Shown here one piece after another: positions 22,008 through 33,631 of a stretch of 64,000 bases of DNA (the first letter of the stretch is position 1; every line of letters begins with the position of its first letter). A program made the position numbers and the translations under genes. The stretch lies in contig ML996692.1 of NCBI GenBank assembly GCA_010356995.1, forward strand, positions 321,933 to 385,932. The letters are read 5' to 3'. This DNA is from Trichodelitschia bisporula. Its lineage: Eukaryota; Ascomycota; Dothideomycetes; Phaeotrichales; Phaeotrichaceae. The notes under the pieces are model-generated. The model did no database searches and had not been told where the DNA came from. It saw only the letters and a list, made by a program, of their open reading frames with translations.

Positions 22008-23542
22008 CTACCCACTCACCGTCGGAATCCTCCTCCCTCCACACCTCTCCACAACTCCACCCCCCTCCCCCGCCTCCATCCTCCCCTGCACCAGCGGCGC
22101 ATACTTAACCCCACTAACCAACTCCCCGCCCTCCTTCCCCCCGATACGCTCCCCAGTATCAGAGCTAAAGCTATACAAATTCTGCGCCGAGTCATGCCGC
22201 GCCAGACCTGTGTTCTCGTCGTACTTCCCCCTCGTCTCGCCCTCGCGTTCCTCCCCTTCCGACCGCACTGCATATCCAGTGTCTGTGCCTGGCGTCTTTG
22301 TTTCCGAGCCGGGATCGGGCCCGTTGGACCCGAGCCACGGCGAGGCCTTGGCGCTGGCGTATGCGGCGTCGTGCAGCGCGGTCAGGCCGTTGGGCGGGAC
22401 GGAGGATGTGAGGACGGAGGGACTGGTTAGGGAGGGTGAGGGGGGCATGCCGTTGGAGCCCAGGCCGGAGGGGCCGGGCATGCCCGAAGGGCCCATACCG
22501 CTCCCGCCCATGCTTGGCCCGCTCATCCCGACGCCGGACCCCATACCCCCCGCGCCCATGCCTACGGTCGTGCGCATGGCCGATTCCCCGCCCAGACTCG
22601 GGACGAACGCGCGACCAGCTGCCGTAGGTGGGAAGGGGAGCATGCGGTCGCTGGACGGGAGGGTCTGCTGCAGAGCCAGGACGTCGAAAGAGCTCGCCTC
22701 CGTGGTCGCGGGATGGGAAGTGCGGGGGGTGGGAACGGGCATGTAAGCCATTTGCGGAGCGGCGTAGGCTGCGCTCGATTCCGGGACGAAGACGGGGTAG
22801 CTGGTGTGAGGGGCGGATTGGGGGAGCCAAGGGCGGGGTTCGGGGACGGGGTAGCCGGTGCCGTAGGAGTCGGCGGAGGAGGGCGTAGAGCCGAGATAAG
22901 TGTCGGTTGGGGAGTCGGACTCGTAGGGCAGGTACTCCCCTGGGAAGGTCTTGCTGCTCGGGCTGAGGGGGAGTGCGTGAGCGTAGGAGCGCCCGCAGTG
23001 GTAGCCCGTCGGGTACGGGGAGAGGGCGAAGGAGTTCGGCGATGCGAAGCCGGGGTAGTTGCTGCCGAGGAGGGGAGTGTTGGGAAACGAAATGTCGTGA
23101 GATCCGACCTGCTTTTCATCAACAACCGGGCCTTATGGTACAGTGATCACCCGTCTCACGTACCCGGAAGAAGTTGCAAGAGTCCGAGCCTGCCGTCCGG
23201 CAGTTCTGGCACCCCGTCCCGTTGCCCGCGTCGCCGCTGCATTTGATCTTGCGCTTACGGCAACGGGCACACTGTGCTGTTAGTATGTCCACATGGAGCC
23301 GGTAAAAGGCCCGCACGATAGCTCACCGCTACTGCAATCCGGCGCCGCGTTTGCGTTGTGCCGTTCTCCGGCTCGGGCTCGCGGGAGGCAAAGGAGCGCT
23401 CGCGGGCCGCGGGCCCGGCGCGTAGCTGCGTTGGGCGCTCGGCATAAGGATGGTGCAAAGGCGGGGAACGGTCGTCCCACTGCGTCATAGGGACGGAATG
23501 GTAGCGGCGGTCCGAGTCGGGGCTGTCGTAGTGCTTCATCAT
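22008..23542 (-). CDS. Zn(II)2Cys6 fungal-type transcription factor
   Basis: Three exons (23327-23542, 23164-23271, 22008-23108) with two 55-bp introns encode 474 residues. The first junction gives RRRIAVACARCRKRKIKC and exon 2 completes the zinc cluster C-x2-C-x6-C-x10-C-x2-C-x8-C (about residues 73-104). This binuclear cluster binds CGG-type sites in DNA. The N-terminus is short, polar and Arg/Pro-rich. After the cluster the protein is Ser/Pro/Tyr-rich with a striking Gly/Met/Ser-rich stretch (about residues 280-340). It has no recognisable fungal-specific middle homology region, so it is a short regulator. Targets are unknown. A 3.4-kb upstream region suggests complex control. Confidence 0.88.
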
Positions 23543-26500
23543 GGTGAAGAAAAAAGGGGGTGCGGATCAGGAGAGATGAGGCTGTGCCGAGCGTCAGCTG
23601 AGGAAAAGGATCGCAAGATATGGCCCGCGTTTCGATGCGTCGAAGCGTCGGAGAATATCCTGTTTGCGCATGAGCCAAAGAAGCCGTACCCTCAGCGGCT
23701 GCAATGCTGCTCGTCCTCAAGGATGATCCCTCTCCTGCAGCAGCACGATCCAGGCACTGGCAGGAAATTTAGGGCTATTGGCAGAAGGTAAAAGTCGCGG
23801 GCATATGCGGATGAAACAAACATGTGTTTGAAACCTGGCAGGACGATAGATATAAGCAAGCCTTTACGCGCGCTTTGGCGGGGGTGGAGCAGCGGGGGAG
23901 GTGGGAGGGGGGTGGGGGGACGGCCAGCAATGGGGTCTAGGGGGGGCGAGGGGGGGGGTTGCGAGTAGTAGGGGACGGCGTACCAGAAATGTACTGCTTA
24001 TCCGCGATGTCAAGTCCTCGGCCACTCCTTCCATGCCATTACTGTTCTCGGAGAGTGGCTGGTTATGGGTGGTGAGAGGCGAGGCGATTTGAAAAGCTTC
24101 TTCCCTCCTCGCCTTCCCTGAGGAATTTCCAAATAATGTGCAATCCATTTTTTCAGGCACAATGTAGTGTCTCCAAAGTGTCAGCCAAGATGGTTTGTAC
24201 ATGTACGCCTTTGGAGGAGTCTGATCGCCCGGCCCCCGCGGGTGGCTGCAGCCGGTTGAATGCACGTCGTGCGCATGCCGCTGGTGCTTTGTATCCGCCT
24301 CCAGCTTCACTGGGTACGATTCAACGGTTTGTGCCACAAATTGCGAGGCCAGGTGAAACGTTTGACTGCCATTTACGAGAGCGCTCGGTTCGGCGTATGC
24401 CAGTTATTTCGAGGGGCTGGGGTGAGAGGGAACCGGCAGCGTGCCATTCAATGGGCTTGCAAAAACAATGCTGTCTTCCGCTGTCATGATCTCCAGCCAG
24501 GACCACCCCCACAGATGACTGACCGCAAGCCATAACCGCCGCCGGCCAGATCGCCCGCCCGATCTTCCGTAGGGCTGACAGACCCCGCTTGCTCTCAAAA
24601 CAAAAGAAGCTGACCCAAAGATCTGGGCTGCAAACAGAGCGTGACCGCGGCTCAAAGGGGCCAATCCAAGGCGTGCAAAGAAGCAAAGCCCAGGCATAAG
24701 CCAGCATTGCGTTTGCTGTCGTAGCACGGAATTCCAGAAAGGGGGCCTGTGGCGAAGGCGAAAAGAGAAGGTTGCACGTCATGCCCATGCATCGCAGAAA
24801 GGTGCAGCCAATTCCTCATAGGACGGAGCAAACGGTGCACGAAACAAATTAAACATAAGGGCATTCCCAGCAGTAACGGCTGCCGAGGACGAAAAGACAT
24901 GGAGAACGGACAACAAACAACAGGACGAGACAGATGCGGACCGAGACTTCTGTTGCTTGCAACGGTCAAGCGGACAGGGGTTGAGAGGCCGACAAACGTA
25001 ACGTCTCGACAGGTGAAAAAAGTCTAACATCAATGGTGTTTATCCTCCGCGTGTGCCCTGCAGCGGTCGTCAGCTAGCCGTAAGAAGAGATGGGAGAGCT
25101 CCACTATGAACCGGGGAAAAGTGATATCGCTGCCAGGACGCGTGAGTGGATCGATGTCAGGCCCTTCTGACACCGGCTTCTCAACCAGCCATTCAGGCCG
25201 TTTGGAGGCAAGGTTGGAACAGAGTCGACGCCACCTGGCGACTCTGGCACGACTCGCTCGCCGGGCACGCAGCAAATGAGCGCGTCGGGCTCGGGTAACC
25301 ATCATGCGGGTAGCCGTAGAAGGGAACAGGGGTTTTAGGAAGTGTAGCCACCACCGGGCCGATTGGACGGTGCGAGATGCTGGAAGGGAGCACGAGCAGG
25401 GCGTCGTTGTGGGACCGCCACGGACACTTCGACTGTTGACCGCGTTGCTAGGTACCAGAGTGAGGTCCCCACTGTTGCACTACCCAAGGTAGACGAAAGA
25501 GGGGTGGTTAGGTGCGTGCTTGTTGCATGCGCGATTTACGGATGTGGGATGTGGGATGCTGGACTCTAAGCGCGAAGATGTGGGGGTCATACAGTGTTCG
25601 GGGAGGGGGGCATTTGTGTCGGTGAAGTTGTCTCCGCCTTCTAGACAATGACCATGACGACGGGTCCCACTGCAAGATTAGCCGACGTAGATGGGCACGA
25701 GCAGGCTAAAGAGTCCACAACGCTGGGTTCGCTGGGTTGAGACTTGTGGGGAGCAAGGAAAGGTCCGGAATCGCAAGCATCGTAAGATGAGACACGCCCA
25801 GCCTCAAGCGAGCATCGTGGAGCGTGGTAGAGCGCGAGGCTTTCGTCTGCTAGATCTCAAAAGCGGCAGGCGTCGGGCACACAAGGCTAGAACGGTGCCG
25901 CAATGGGGAAAAGGAAATCCAGGGTGGGGCCCGTTCCCGCCGACCACTAAGACGGCGTGGAGAAGGCTCCCTTGGTTAATTCCAGCGGGACCATTGGATG
26001 GTACAAACAGGAAATCGCACATTGGGAAGCCGTCAATGGCCTGCACCAAGCCCAGGCACAGAGGCAAACACAGCCGAGCGGGCCGTGGTAACGAGGCGGC
26101 GCGAGCGTGGGGCGGCGGGTGGACGGGATATGCGCCATGCGTCCCGAGCCGAGCGCGTCTGTATCTCATCGGCAGAGGGAGCGATGCATGGCTTGCGGCT
26201 GCTGAGTTGTGGGGCACGCTCTCGACGTTTTTTGTGATGGTCCTCGGTTTGGAGCGGAGCAGCGGTCAGGCAGTGGAATTTTTCATGAGGCTGGCCAATA
26301 AGTCATCCGATGGAGTCCATCTGGGTAAGGCCGGCAACGTATCTGCGAGCAGCCGTCCGCATGATGCAGGTGCAAGGCCGGGGGGAGCTGAATGGCAGAA
26401 TGAATTTGTGAAAAAAGGACAAGTCAGATTGCGTATGAGCTAACCATGAGGCAAACGAGGCCGCTTTGGGAAAGCTGCCGAGTGACATTAAATCGTTAGC

Positions 26501-26953
26501 CGGGGAAGCCCTGGAGGCGTATGTGATAGAGCCACAACGTGTGTTCGGTTCGGTAAACTAGTTGCTTTTAGCTGGATTTGATGAACAGTCCGAACTTGGA
26601 TCACAGAGTGGAGAAGTAGTTGAGCGCACTACAGTTTTTGAAGCCATGCATTGAATCGGGTTGTGGAGCGTGGCTGTGGATAAACGCGCACCAATTGAGG
26701 ATGAGAGGAGTGTCTACGTTGGGATAGGATACGCGGGATGAAGTTGTGGTTGTGGTTGTTGGAGATGCAAGGAGGTTCATCCGCGACTTGGTGCTGATGC
26801 CTGAGGCTATTTAAGGCAGTAAGGTGTTTGTCGCGCTGTGGTGTGGCGTTCGTTCGCATTGAATTGTGGCTGGCGCCGCGATGCTGCTCGCCGACGTCTT
26901 CTTGCTTCCCTCGTCGTCACAGCATCAATAATACTGCGCTCAACAGCTACAAC
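23543..26953. other. Long divergent intergenic region between the Zn2Cys6 gene and the cyclophilin gene
   Basis: About 3.4 kb without a gene I can support. Open frames of up to 250 codons exist (for example 25691-26443 on the plus strand) but have arginine/tryptophan-rich, shadow-like composition and no motifs. A G-rich tract lies at 23876-23960. The region probably holds the promoters and leaders of the two flanking genes. Confidence 0.5.
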
Positions 26954-28516
26954 ATGAGCGTATTACTTGAGACGTCAGTAGGCGACATCGTCATCGACCT
27001 GCTCGTCGACCAGGCACCCAAAGCCTGTGAAAAGTATGTACCAGCCCATCACATTCCATCGCTTCTTCCCAGCCCTCGCACTACTCCCTGCTAACCTCCT
27101 CTCAGCTTCCTCAAGCTGTGCAAGATCAAGTTCTACAACTACTGCCCCGTCAGCACCGTCCAAAAAGACTTCTCCTTCCAAACCGGCGATCCCCTAGGCC
27201 CAACCTCCCCGGACAGCGACGGTGGCTCCTGCATATGGGCCCTCCTCCCAAATTCCACACACCCCAAAACCTTCGTCCCAGAATTCAACCCCAAGCTCAA
27301 GCACACATCGCGAGGTACCGTAAGCTTAGCCACCGCACCCTCCTCTCTCAACCCCGACGACCGCCTCGCAGGCTCACAATTCATCGTCACGCTCGGCGAG
27401 AATCTCGACTACCTAGACGGCCGCGCCGCCGTTTTCGGGCAAGTGGTTGAGGGCTTCGACGCGTTGGAAAAGATCAACGATGCTTTCGTCGATTCGACGG
27501 GCCGCCCACTCAAGGATATCCGCGTGCGCCACACGCTAATCCTCGATGACCCGTTTCCTGATCCCGAGGGCCTGCCTGTCCCGCCCGAGAGTCCCCTGCC
27601 TACGCCGGCGCAGCTGGCAACGGTGCGCATCGCAGATGACGAAGAGCTGGACGACGAGACGGACGAGGCGGCGCTGGAGAAGCTACGGCGGACACGAGAG
27701 GCGGAGGCCCAAGCGCTGACCCTGGAAATGGTCGGCGACCTACCCTTCGCCGAGGTCAAACCGCCCGAAAACGTCCTTTTCGTCTGCAAACTCAACCCTG
27801 TGACGCAAGACTCAGATCTGGAACTGATCTTCAGCCGCTTCGGCAAGATCCTCAGCTGCGAAGTCATCCGCGATAGGCGCACGGGCGATAGTCTGCAATA
27901 CGCCTTCATCGAGTTCGACAAGCAGGAGGACTGCGAGCGCGCGTACTTCAAGATGCAGGACGTACTTATCGACGACCACCGCATACACGTTGATTTCTCA
28001 CAGTCGGTGAGCAAGCTCAGCGACTCGTGGCGCGACAAAGAGACGGAGAAGCGGAAGGGTAAACGTGGTGGATGGGGCGGGATCCGCGAGCTGGAGAAGC
28101 GCAGACAGTATCGTGCGGAAGAGGATATTGATAGGACGGATGGGCGATATGGGATGGTCTTCGACCGTGAGGAGGTCCAGCGAAGGAAAGAGGAGACGGA
28201 GCGCGCGATGGCCACTGACGCGGGAAATGCGGCTGAACACAAGGAGCGCGACACTCCGGGCACACAGCGGGCTCCACCTCGGCCTCGTAGTCGTAGTCGC
28301 AGTCCACGCAGCGATCGCGGCCGGGGCGGCGGACGAAGCGACAGAGACCGCGATTACCGTAGTGGCCGGGACCAGGACGGAAGGCGAGATGACCGACGTG
28401 ATGACCGGCGTGATTACGCCCGGGATAACGGCAGGCATGGGGGCCGACGTGATGATCGGCCGCGGGAACGGGATCGGGAAAGAGAGAGGGAGAGGGACGG
28501 AAGACGGAGATATTAG
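26954..28516 (+). CDS. Cyclophilin-RRM protein, PPIL4/Cyp6 (Rct1) type
   Basis: Two exons (26954-27033, 27106-28516) with a 72-bp intron encode 496 residues. Residues 1-170 are a cyclophilin domain: [52 protein letters not shown] and FGQVVEG, followed by HTLILDDPF as in human PPIL4. An RRM follows at about 245-325 ([27 protein letters not shown]). The C-terminus is Arg/Asp/Gly-rich with RS repeats. Fission yeast Rct1 and plant CYP59 link the RNA polymerase II C-terminal domain to RNA processing, so this is likely a nuclear co-transcriptional factor. The cyclophilin active site departs from the canonical sequence, so isomerase activity may be weak. The start is fixed by the conserved N-terminus. 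Confidence 0.95.
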
Positions 28517-28986
28517 GCTAATGTCGAAGCTGAATGAACTTTAAATGGGATGTCACGTGATGCAGCCTTGCGGAGTGCAACGTGCCTTCCACTTCGTGAA
28601 GCCCGATACGTTCTTCAGAAGGACATTGAAATAAGTTCCGAACTGACTTTAGGTCGAGGAGGAATTCTGGGATGCTCAAGAGGACCTCGGAATGCTGCTA
28701 AACTCCTGATTACCATTCTGGTTGCGATATGGGACGTTGTCTCAAATCAAGGTTTCCTACAGCATTCGGGTTGAGTGGCCGGAACAGGCCCAGAGTGAAG
28801 CATTACACCTATCTACTAATATCAATGAAGCCCGGATAGAAAACACCATGCTCACAGACCAAACCCAGCACCAGCACCCTTCAGCCGATCAGGGCACTAT
28901 GAGGCCCAGTGATTCACGGTATGACGTTGAACTTTGATCCATTCTCCTTCATTACTCCTGGGGTGTCTAAAATATCACCAACCCCA
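28517..28986. other. Intergenic region between convergent genes
   Basis: A 470-bp gap between the 3' ends of the cyclophilin and phospholipase genes. No gene or repeat seen. Confidence 0.55.
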
Positions 28987-31434
28987 CTACCACCGAAACT
29001 GATCCTGATGCGCCTTCAACGCCCTCCTCCCCATCTCAATCCTCCCCATCTCCCACTCCTCCCTCTCCCTCCCAAGTCGTTCCGCCTTCTTCCTCTCATA
29101 CACCGCCCTAACAGCCCTCTTCGTCCTCTCATGCCCCTCATCAAAATTCGCCCTCGCAAGCGCAACAACCCCCTCAATCTGCTCCGGCGTGTACACCATA
29201 TTCCAAGTGCTCAAAAAAGCGCTCTTCCCCGGGTCCACACCCTCAACCCGCGGATTCGCCACTAGCGGGAAGTAAATAACGCACAAACCCGCGCCAGGGG
29301 CTTGTAGTTCGTAGTCTTCACTGACTGGGGGAGCAGGCGCGGCGGGTGCATCAGTCCCCTTTGCTGTTGCGGAGGTCTTGCTCCCGACCCAGATGCTGCA
29401 GTATCCGAGACCAGGCTGCGTATCCTTACTCGCTGCATCTGCGATCTTGCCCCTTGCATCTGCGACACTGTCCGCCTCGGCATCCGTCATTTCCTTCACC
29501 GACTGCTGGACTGAGGTATTGGCCGGCGGCCAGCCCGCGCCAATAGGCCACCCGACCACGCCGCGGCGCTGCGCGTAGCCATCCACCTCCGCGAGCCAAT
29601 TATCAGCGCGCACGTCAGCCGAGGCGTCGAATGCGATGAGCACGTCCACATTCCGGTCTGGACGTAGAAGCGGGTAAATCGGGAGATTATTACTCATCCC
29701 CGCATCCATAAGACTAAGCATCGGAGACGTGAGCAGCGCGCCCGGCGCCGAGGTCGGCGGAAGCACGCTAGGGGACAGGGCGTGGGCGAAGTTAGGCAGG
29801 GAGGCCGGATCGATAGGGTGCAGCTTGCGCAGCGCGGCGTCGCGCTCGGAGATTAGGCCGTCGAGGGCGGGGATGGTGGCGAGCAGCGGGCGGATTTCCT
29901 TGTAGTAGTGGGAGAGGGTGGCGCAGAAGGCGCTGCCCCAGATGGCGAGGAGGAGGGGGAGGCGGGTTTCGGGTGCGGCGAGACCGTTGGGGCGTGGGAT
30001 GGGGAGGCCGGATGTGAAGGGGCGGCCCATGGCCCAGGTGGGGATGCCGGCGGGGAGCTCTTCGGTGAAGAATTCGTAGGGGGTGAATCTGGGGGTGTTA
30101 GTTTCTGGAGGGGCGCGGGAGAGGGGAGGGGGGCGTACTCAAACCACTGGAACCAGGCTTCCCTTTTGGCCTTCTCCTTCGCTGCAGCGGTATCTTCTTC
30201 GTCGGGCGGGATTTCATGTCGGACGGCTGTGTATATTGGTAGGGGATTCTCGCCCTTACTCAAGTACCGCGCTTGATTCGAGAGTTTCAGGTCCTCAAGG
30301 TCGGCAGCCAGCTCCCCCTTGGGCACAAACAACCGGGCAGCTAGCAGTATGCCATACATATCCACTATACCCAAATCCGCCTCCGGGACTCCGATGAACT
30401 TCTCGACCAGTCCCGTGAGTAGAAACTTGTTCGTCGGCGCGCTCGTCAGCATCGGGAGCGCCTTTATCGGGTCCGCAAGGTGCACATCTAGCCGGTCTTT
30501 CAGGTGCCGAATGATCTGCCGGTGGCTCTGGCCGCCGACAGAGGAGAAGTAGAGAGCCTGGAGCCAGCATGATCCCGATACGCCAGCGGTGTAGGTGATG
30601 CAGTCGAAGAGACCAGCCTCGCGGGCAGAGAGGTAGCTCGCCGCACCGGCGACAAGGGCGCGAAGGCCGCCTCCAGAGCCACACATGGCAATGACCGGGA
30701 CATCGTCGGGGTGGATATCCTCCTCAGGAAGATCCAGGTAGCGTGCGAGCGCAGTACGCGTGTACGGTCGACGGTGGGCAAGGAAATCACACTCATCGGG
30801 GCAGAGTTCAGCGCCAACGCGCACGACGGCATCCCAGACAATTTCGGGATTGCACTCCGGGTTATGTGCCTCTTCCCATATCTCCTGAGAGACGGAGTTG
30901 GGGAGCATGGAGAGCTCGGCTTGGAGCTTGGTGATGAAGCCGGGAATCAGCTTCGCCCAGGTGGTAGCCCAAGTGGGCATTACCGGTACCACCACTGCTG
31001 TGATCCTGTCGGTTATGGAGGCCTGATGGAATCAGTTTACCGTCTGCATATGAAGCGGAAGAAGATATATGACATACGGAACACGCATCACTATCATCAA
31101 CATCTTCTGTCGTGAAATTAGTGCCCTCCTCTTCGCCACGCAAATTGTTCTCCAAAACTGGGGGCTCCAGAAAATTCTCGCTGCGACCATCGCGCACCAC
31201 ACTCGATGGCCGGTCTTTGGACACGGAGGTTTGCGTACTACGGGCGTTGAGAGTGGTCCAGCGCTGAACGAGACCGTCGCCGTAGAGGTACAGCGCGATT
31301 GCCGAGACCGACCAAATACCTGCCTTCCGAGAGGCCTGTCCGACAGAGCTGCGCGTTGGTTTGCCCCAGCGGCGGGTGAACAGGGACCTGAAGTTGTGAG
31401 CCTTATGCGCTCGGAATATTCTCCGCGCATGCAT
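28987..31434 (-). CDS. plaA: Cytosolic-type phospholipase A2 (fungal PlaA-like), probably mitochondrial
   Basis: Three exons (31078-31434, 30139-31022, 28987-30088) with introns of 55 and 50 bp encode 780 residues. The group IV phospholipase fold is shown by CGSGGGLRAL (oxyanion loop), GVSGSCW (GXSGS nucleophile serine) and DAGMSNNLPIYPLL (catalytic aspartate). There is no C2 domain, as in fungal PlaA proteins. The N-terminus is rich in Arg and lacks acidic residues (MHARRIFRAHKAHNFRSLFT), followed by a hydrophobic span (IWSVSAIALYLYG). This fits a mitochondrial presequence plus inner-membrane anchor; I recall mitochondrial location reported for Aspergillus PlaA. It should release fatty acids from phospholipids. 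It is divergent with CMC1 over 633 bp. Confidence 0.92.
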
Positions 31435-32067
31435 ATCGGGTGGGGCGGTACCTGTGCGGTCCAGCTGATGAGACGCGAAGTCCCGCGCGGAGCACTCTCA
31501 GTGAGTGTTGAAAGCGCATGATAATGATGTGTGGGTCATTACAGTGTACATGTCAGGAAAGAAGTTCAGGAGTTGCAATTGCTAAAGAGAGGTGATTGTT
31601 AAGGTGGGCTATCGACGTCGATGTGCCGGACACAAGTCTTGGAAAGGCCGATTCAGCGCACTATCTGTTCAGGCAGGCACTCAGGTTTGGAGAGGAGGGG
31701 GGGTGCTTGAGTGCAATTGTTCACGGCCGAACCCCACGGCGGGGGGGGGATGTGGATGTTGAGAAGAGACAGAAACATCCTCGGAACCAACCTGCAAGGG
31801 CACGCGTCACATCTGCGTCGCCCCGAGCCGAGAAAAATCAGGAAAGTCGGTATCGGCAGGGAACCTGCATCATCCGCGCGTCTAATCTCGGTACCGCGTC
31901 TAAGGCGCGTACCTGGCAACCTCCAACAGCGACTCCCGGGTGAATTGGACGAGCTCCGCAAAATTGATCTCTCACCACCGCCACGAAGGACCATCGCATC
32001 CGAACAGCTCTTCGTCCAGCCGCTTATTTAGTCCGCCTGCTGTACCGCACAGCCCTCTCCGGCCGCA
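31435..32067. other. Shared divergent promoter of the phospholipase and CMC1 genes
   Basis: A 633-bp region between divergent starts. No gene is supported. It includes short G-rich runs near 31698 and 31740. Confidence 0.5.
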
Positions 32068-32599
32068 ATGGCCGCGGCAACTTCGTCCTCCGACACCACA
32101 TCCCCGCTTCCGCCCCTCCCCTCCTCCAATCCATTGCCCCTTTCGGCAGGGCAAGAGCAGCAAGTACGCGATGTGTACTACAGACGGGTGCGCGACCAGT
32201 GCGCGGCGGAGATTAAGGGTAAGTCGTATCTTTTGTGATCAGACCATTCTCTTCCCCATCAAATCTTCTCCTCACACCCTCCCCCGCTTCCAGCAACGGC
32301 CTACTTACCCAATACTTCCAGAATTTGCTCAATGCGCCAAAAACCGTACTTTTAGCGCCACGTGGGTATGTCGCCAACAGCGCCTCGCCATGAATTCCTG
32401 CATGATTGCGCACGCCACACAAGAAGAGCAGGACCGGGCACGGCAAGAGTGGTTCGCGACACGGGAGAAACGGCGACAGGAGCGCGAGGAGAAGGAGAAG
32501 AAGCGTTTGGAGCAGGAGAAGTTCCACCGCGAATGGTGGGGGCTGGACGACCAAGGGCGGCCCGTGAAGCGGACAGAGAGAAAGGTGGAAAAGGACTAG
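32068..32599 (+). CDS. CMC1: COX assembly mitochondrial protein 1 (twin CX9C)
   Basis: Two exons (32068-32218, 32322-32599) with a 103-bp intron encode 142 residues. The splice join completes the first CX9C motif, C-AAEIKEFAQ-C, and exon 2 holds the second, C-RQQRLAMNS-C, separated by AKNRTFSATWV. This is the CHCH hairpin of the Cmc1 family, oxidised by Mia40 in the intermembrane space, where Cmc1 helps stabilise newly made Cox1 during cytochrome oxidase assembly. The N-terminus is Ser/Pro-rich; the C-terminus is a long charged helix of Lys/Arg/Glu (REKRRQEREEKEKKRLEQEK) ending in a basic tail. The gene is convergent with TAF9 (234 bp apart). The length is slightly above the yeast protein because of the N-terminal extension. 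Confidence 0.93.
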
Positions 32600-32833
32600 C
32601 ACCCAGTCGAGCTACGACGGGCGCTAATTGGCATTTTCACGGCTGCTCGTGGCGTTTAGAGGATTGTGTATATTGTACAAGCTTCATGATTCCACTCAGG
32701 CCGGCACGCTGTACATGTATTCCAGGCCTGGCCCAGCCTTTTTGCAACCTAGCCGCCGTTTATCCATCAACCATATGCAGCGAAACTCCGAACTCCAATC
32801 GCAACGCCGCCCGGGGGTATATCGCGCCCCAAA

Positions 32834-33631
32834 TTAAACATCAGCCATGGTGGTGTCCTGGTTGCCCAAGCCCATCGCCTCCTCGAATTCCGCCTGCTCA
32901 TCCTCGTCCATCTCTCCACGTTCCATGCCGGGACCTTCAAGGGCGTCCTGCATATGCGCATCCCCGCCTTCCTCCTCCACCTCCTCCTCACTGTCCCACT
33001 CCTCCTTGATGCCCCACGAAGTTCCAGTGAGAATGTACCGCTCCGGCGGCAGGCGATACCCGTAGTCGCGCTCGGGCTTGGGAAGGGTAATGCGATTGCG
33101 CTCCTGAGCCATTTCAAGCAAAACTTCCTTCGGCAGGCTCGGCTGGAACTGGTAGTTCTGCCTACTCCCCATGCTCAGCCTCAGCGCAACGGTACTCACA
33201 TTGCCCTCCTGTGCTTGCCCGCGACCAGAAGATGTAGAGTTCAACCCGTACCCATCTGCCGTCAGCGCCATAGCATCCGAGAGAATCTGTGAAGTATATC
33301 GGTATGCGAAGTCCATGATCATCAGCGGGACCCGCTCCTGATACGCTTGTACGCCCTGGGCCGAGAGAAGGAGGTGTATGAGGCGCGCATCGCGGGGACG
33401 CTTGGCCGCGAGGCCGTCGTCTTTGAGTGAGGTTGCTGCTTCGGCTGGAGCTACCATGGCGGCTGGGGGAGTGGAGGCGTCTGCAGGAGTGTTGCCAGTG
33501 CCGTTGGTCGCGGGGGCGGCAAGCGCGTCGGAGTTCTGCGAGGGAGGGCTAGGGTTGCCGGTGGTGGGGTTCGCGGTCGCTGGAGGGGTGGAGATGCCAT
33601 TAGTCGCGTCAGCGGGGGCGGGCGAAGCCAT
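32834..33631 (-). CDS. TAF9: TFIID/SAGA subunit TAF9
   Basis: A single exon of 265 residues. After a 75-residue Ala/Pro/Thr-rich leader comes the histone-fold domain: RPRDARLIHLLLSAQGV, QERVPLMIMDFAYRYTSQIL, LSDAMALTADGYG (about residues 77-130). The TAF9-specific conserved block follows: VALRLSMGSRQNYQFQPSLP and KEVLLEMAQERNRITLP. The C-terminus is strongly acidic. TAF9 pairs with TAF6 in TFIID and SAGA, supporting promoter recognition and co-activation in the nucleus. An in-frame ATG at 33823 would add 64 residues of promoter-like sequence; the ATG at 33631 fits family N-termini better. Confidence 0.93.
   Translation of the reverse strand: MASPAPADATNGISTPPATANPTTGNPSPPSQNSDALAAPATNGTGNTPADASTPPAAMVAPAEAATSLKDDGLAAKRPRDARLIHLLLSAQGVQAYQERVPLMIMDFAYRYTSQILSDAMALTADGYGLNSTSSGRGQAQEGNVSTVALRLSMGSRQNYQFQPSLPKEVLLEMAQERNRITLPKPERDYGYRLPPERYILTGTSWGIKEEWDSEEEVEEEGGDAHMQDALEGPGMERGEMDEDEQAEFEEAMGLGNQDTTMADV

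Noticed and set aside
25691-26443. A 250-codon plus-strand frame in the long intergenic region
   Set aside because: Composition is Arg/Trp/Gly-rich as in shadow frames, with no motif, signal peptide or splice context.
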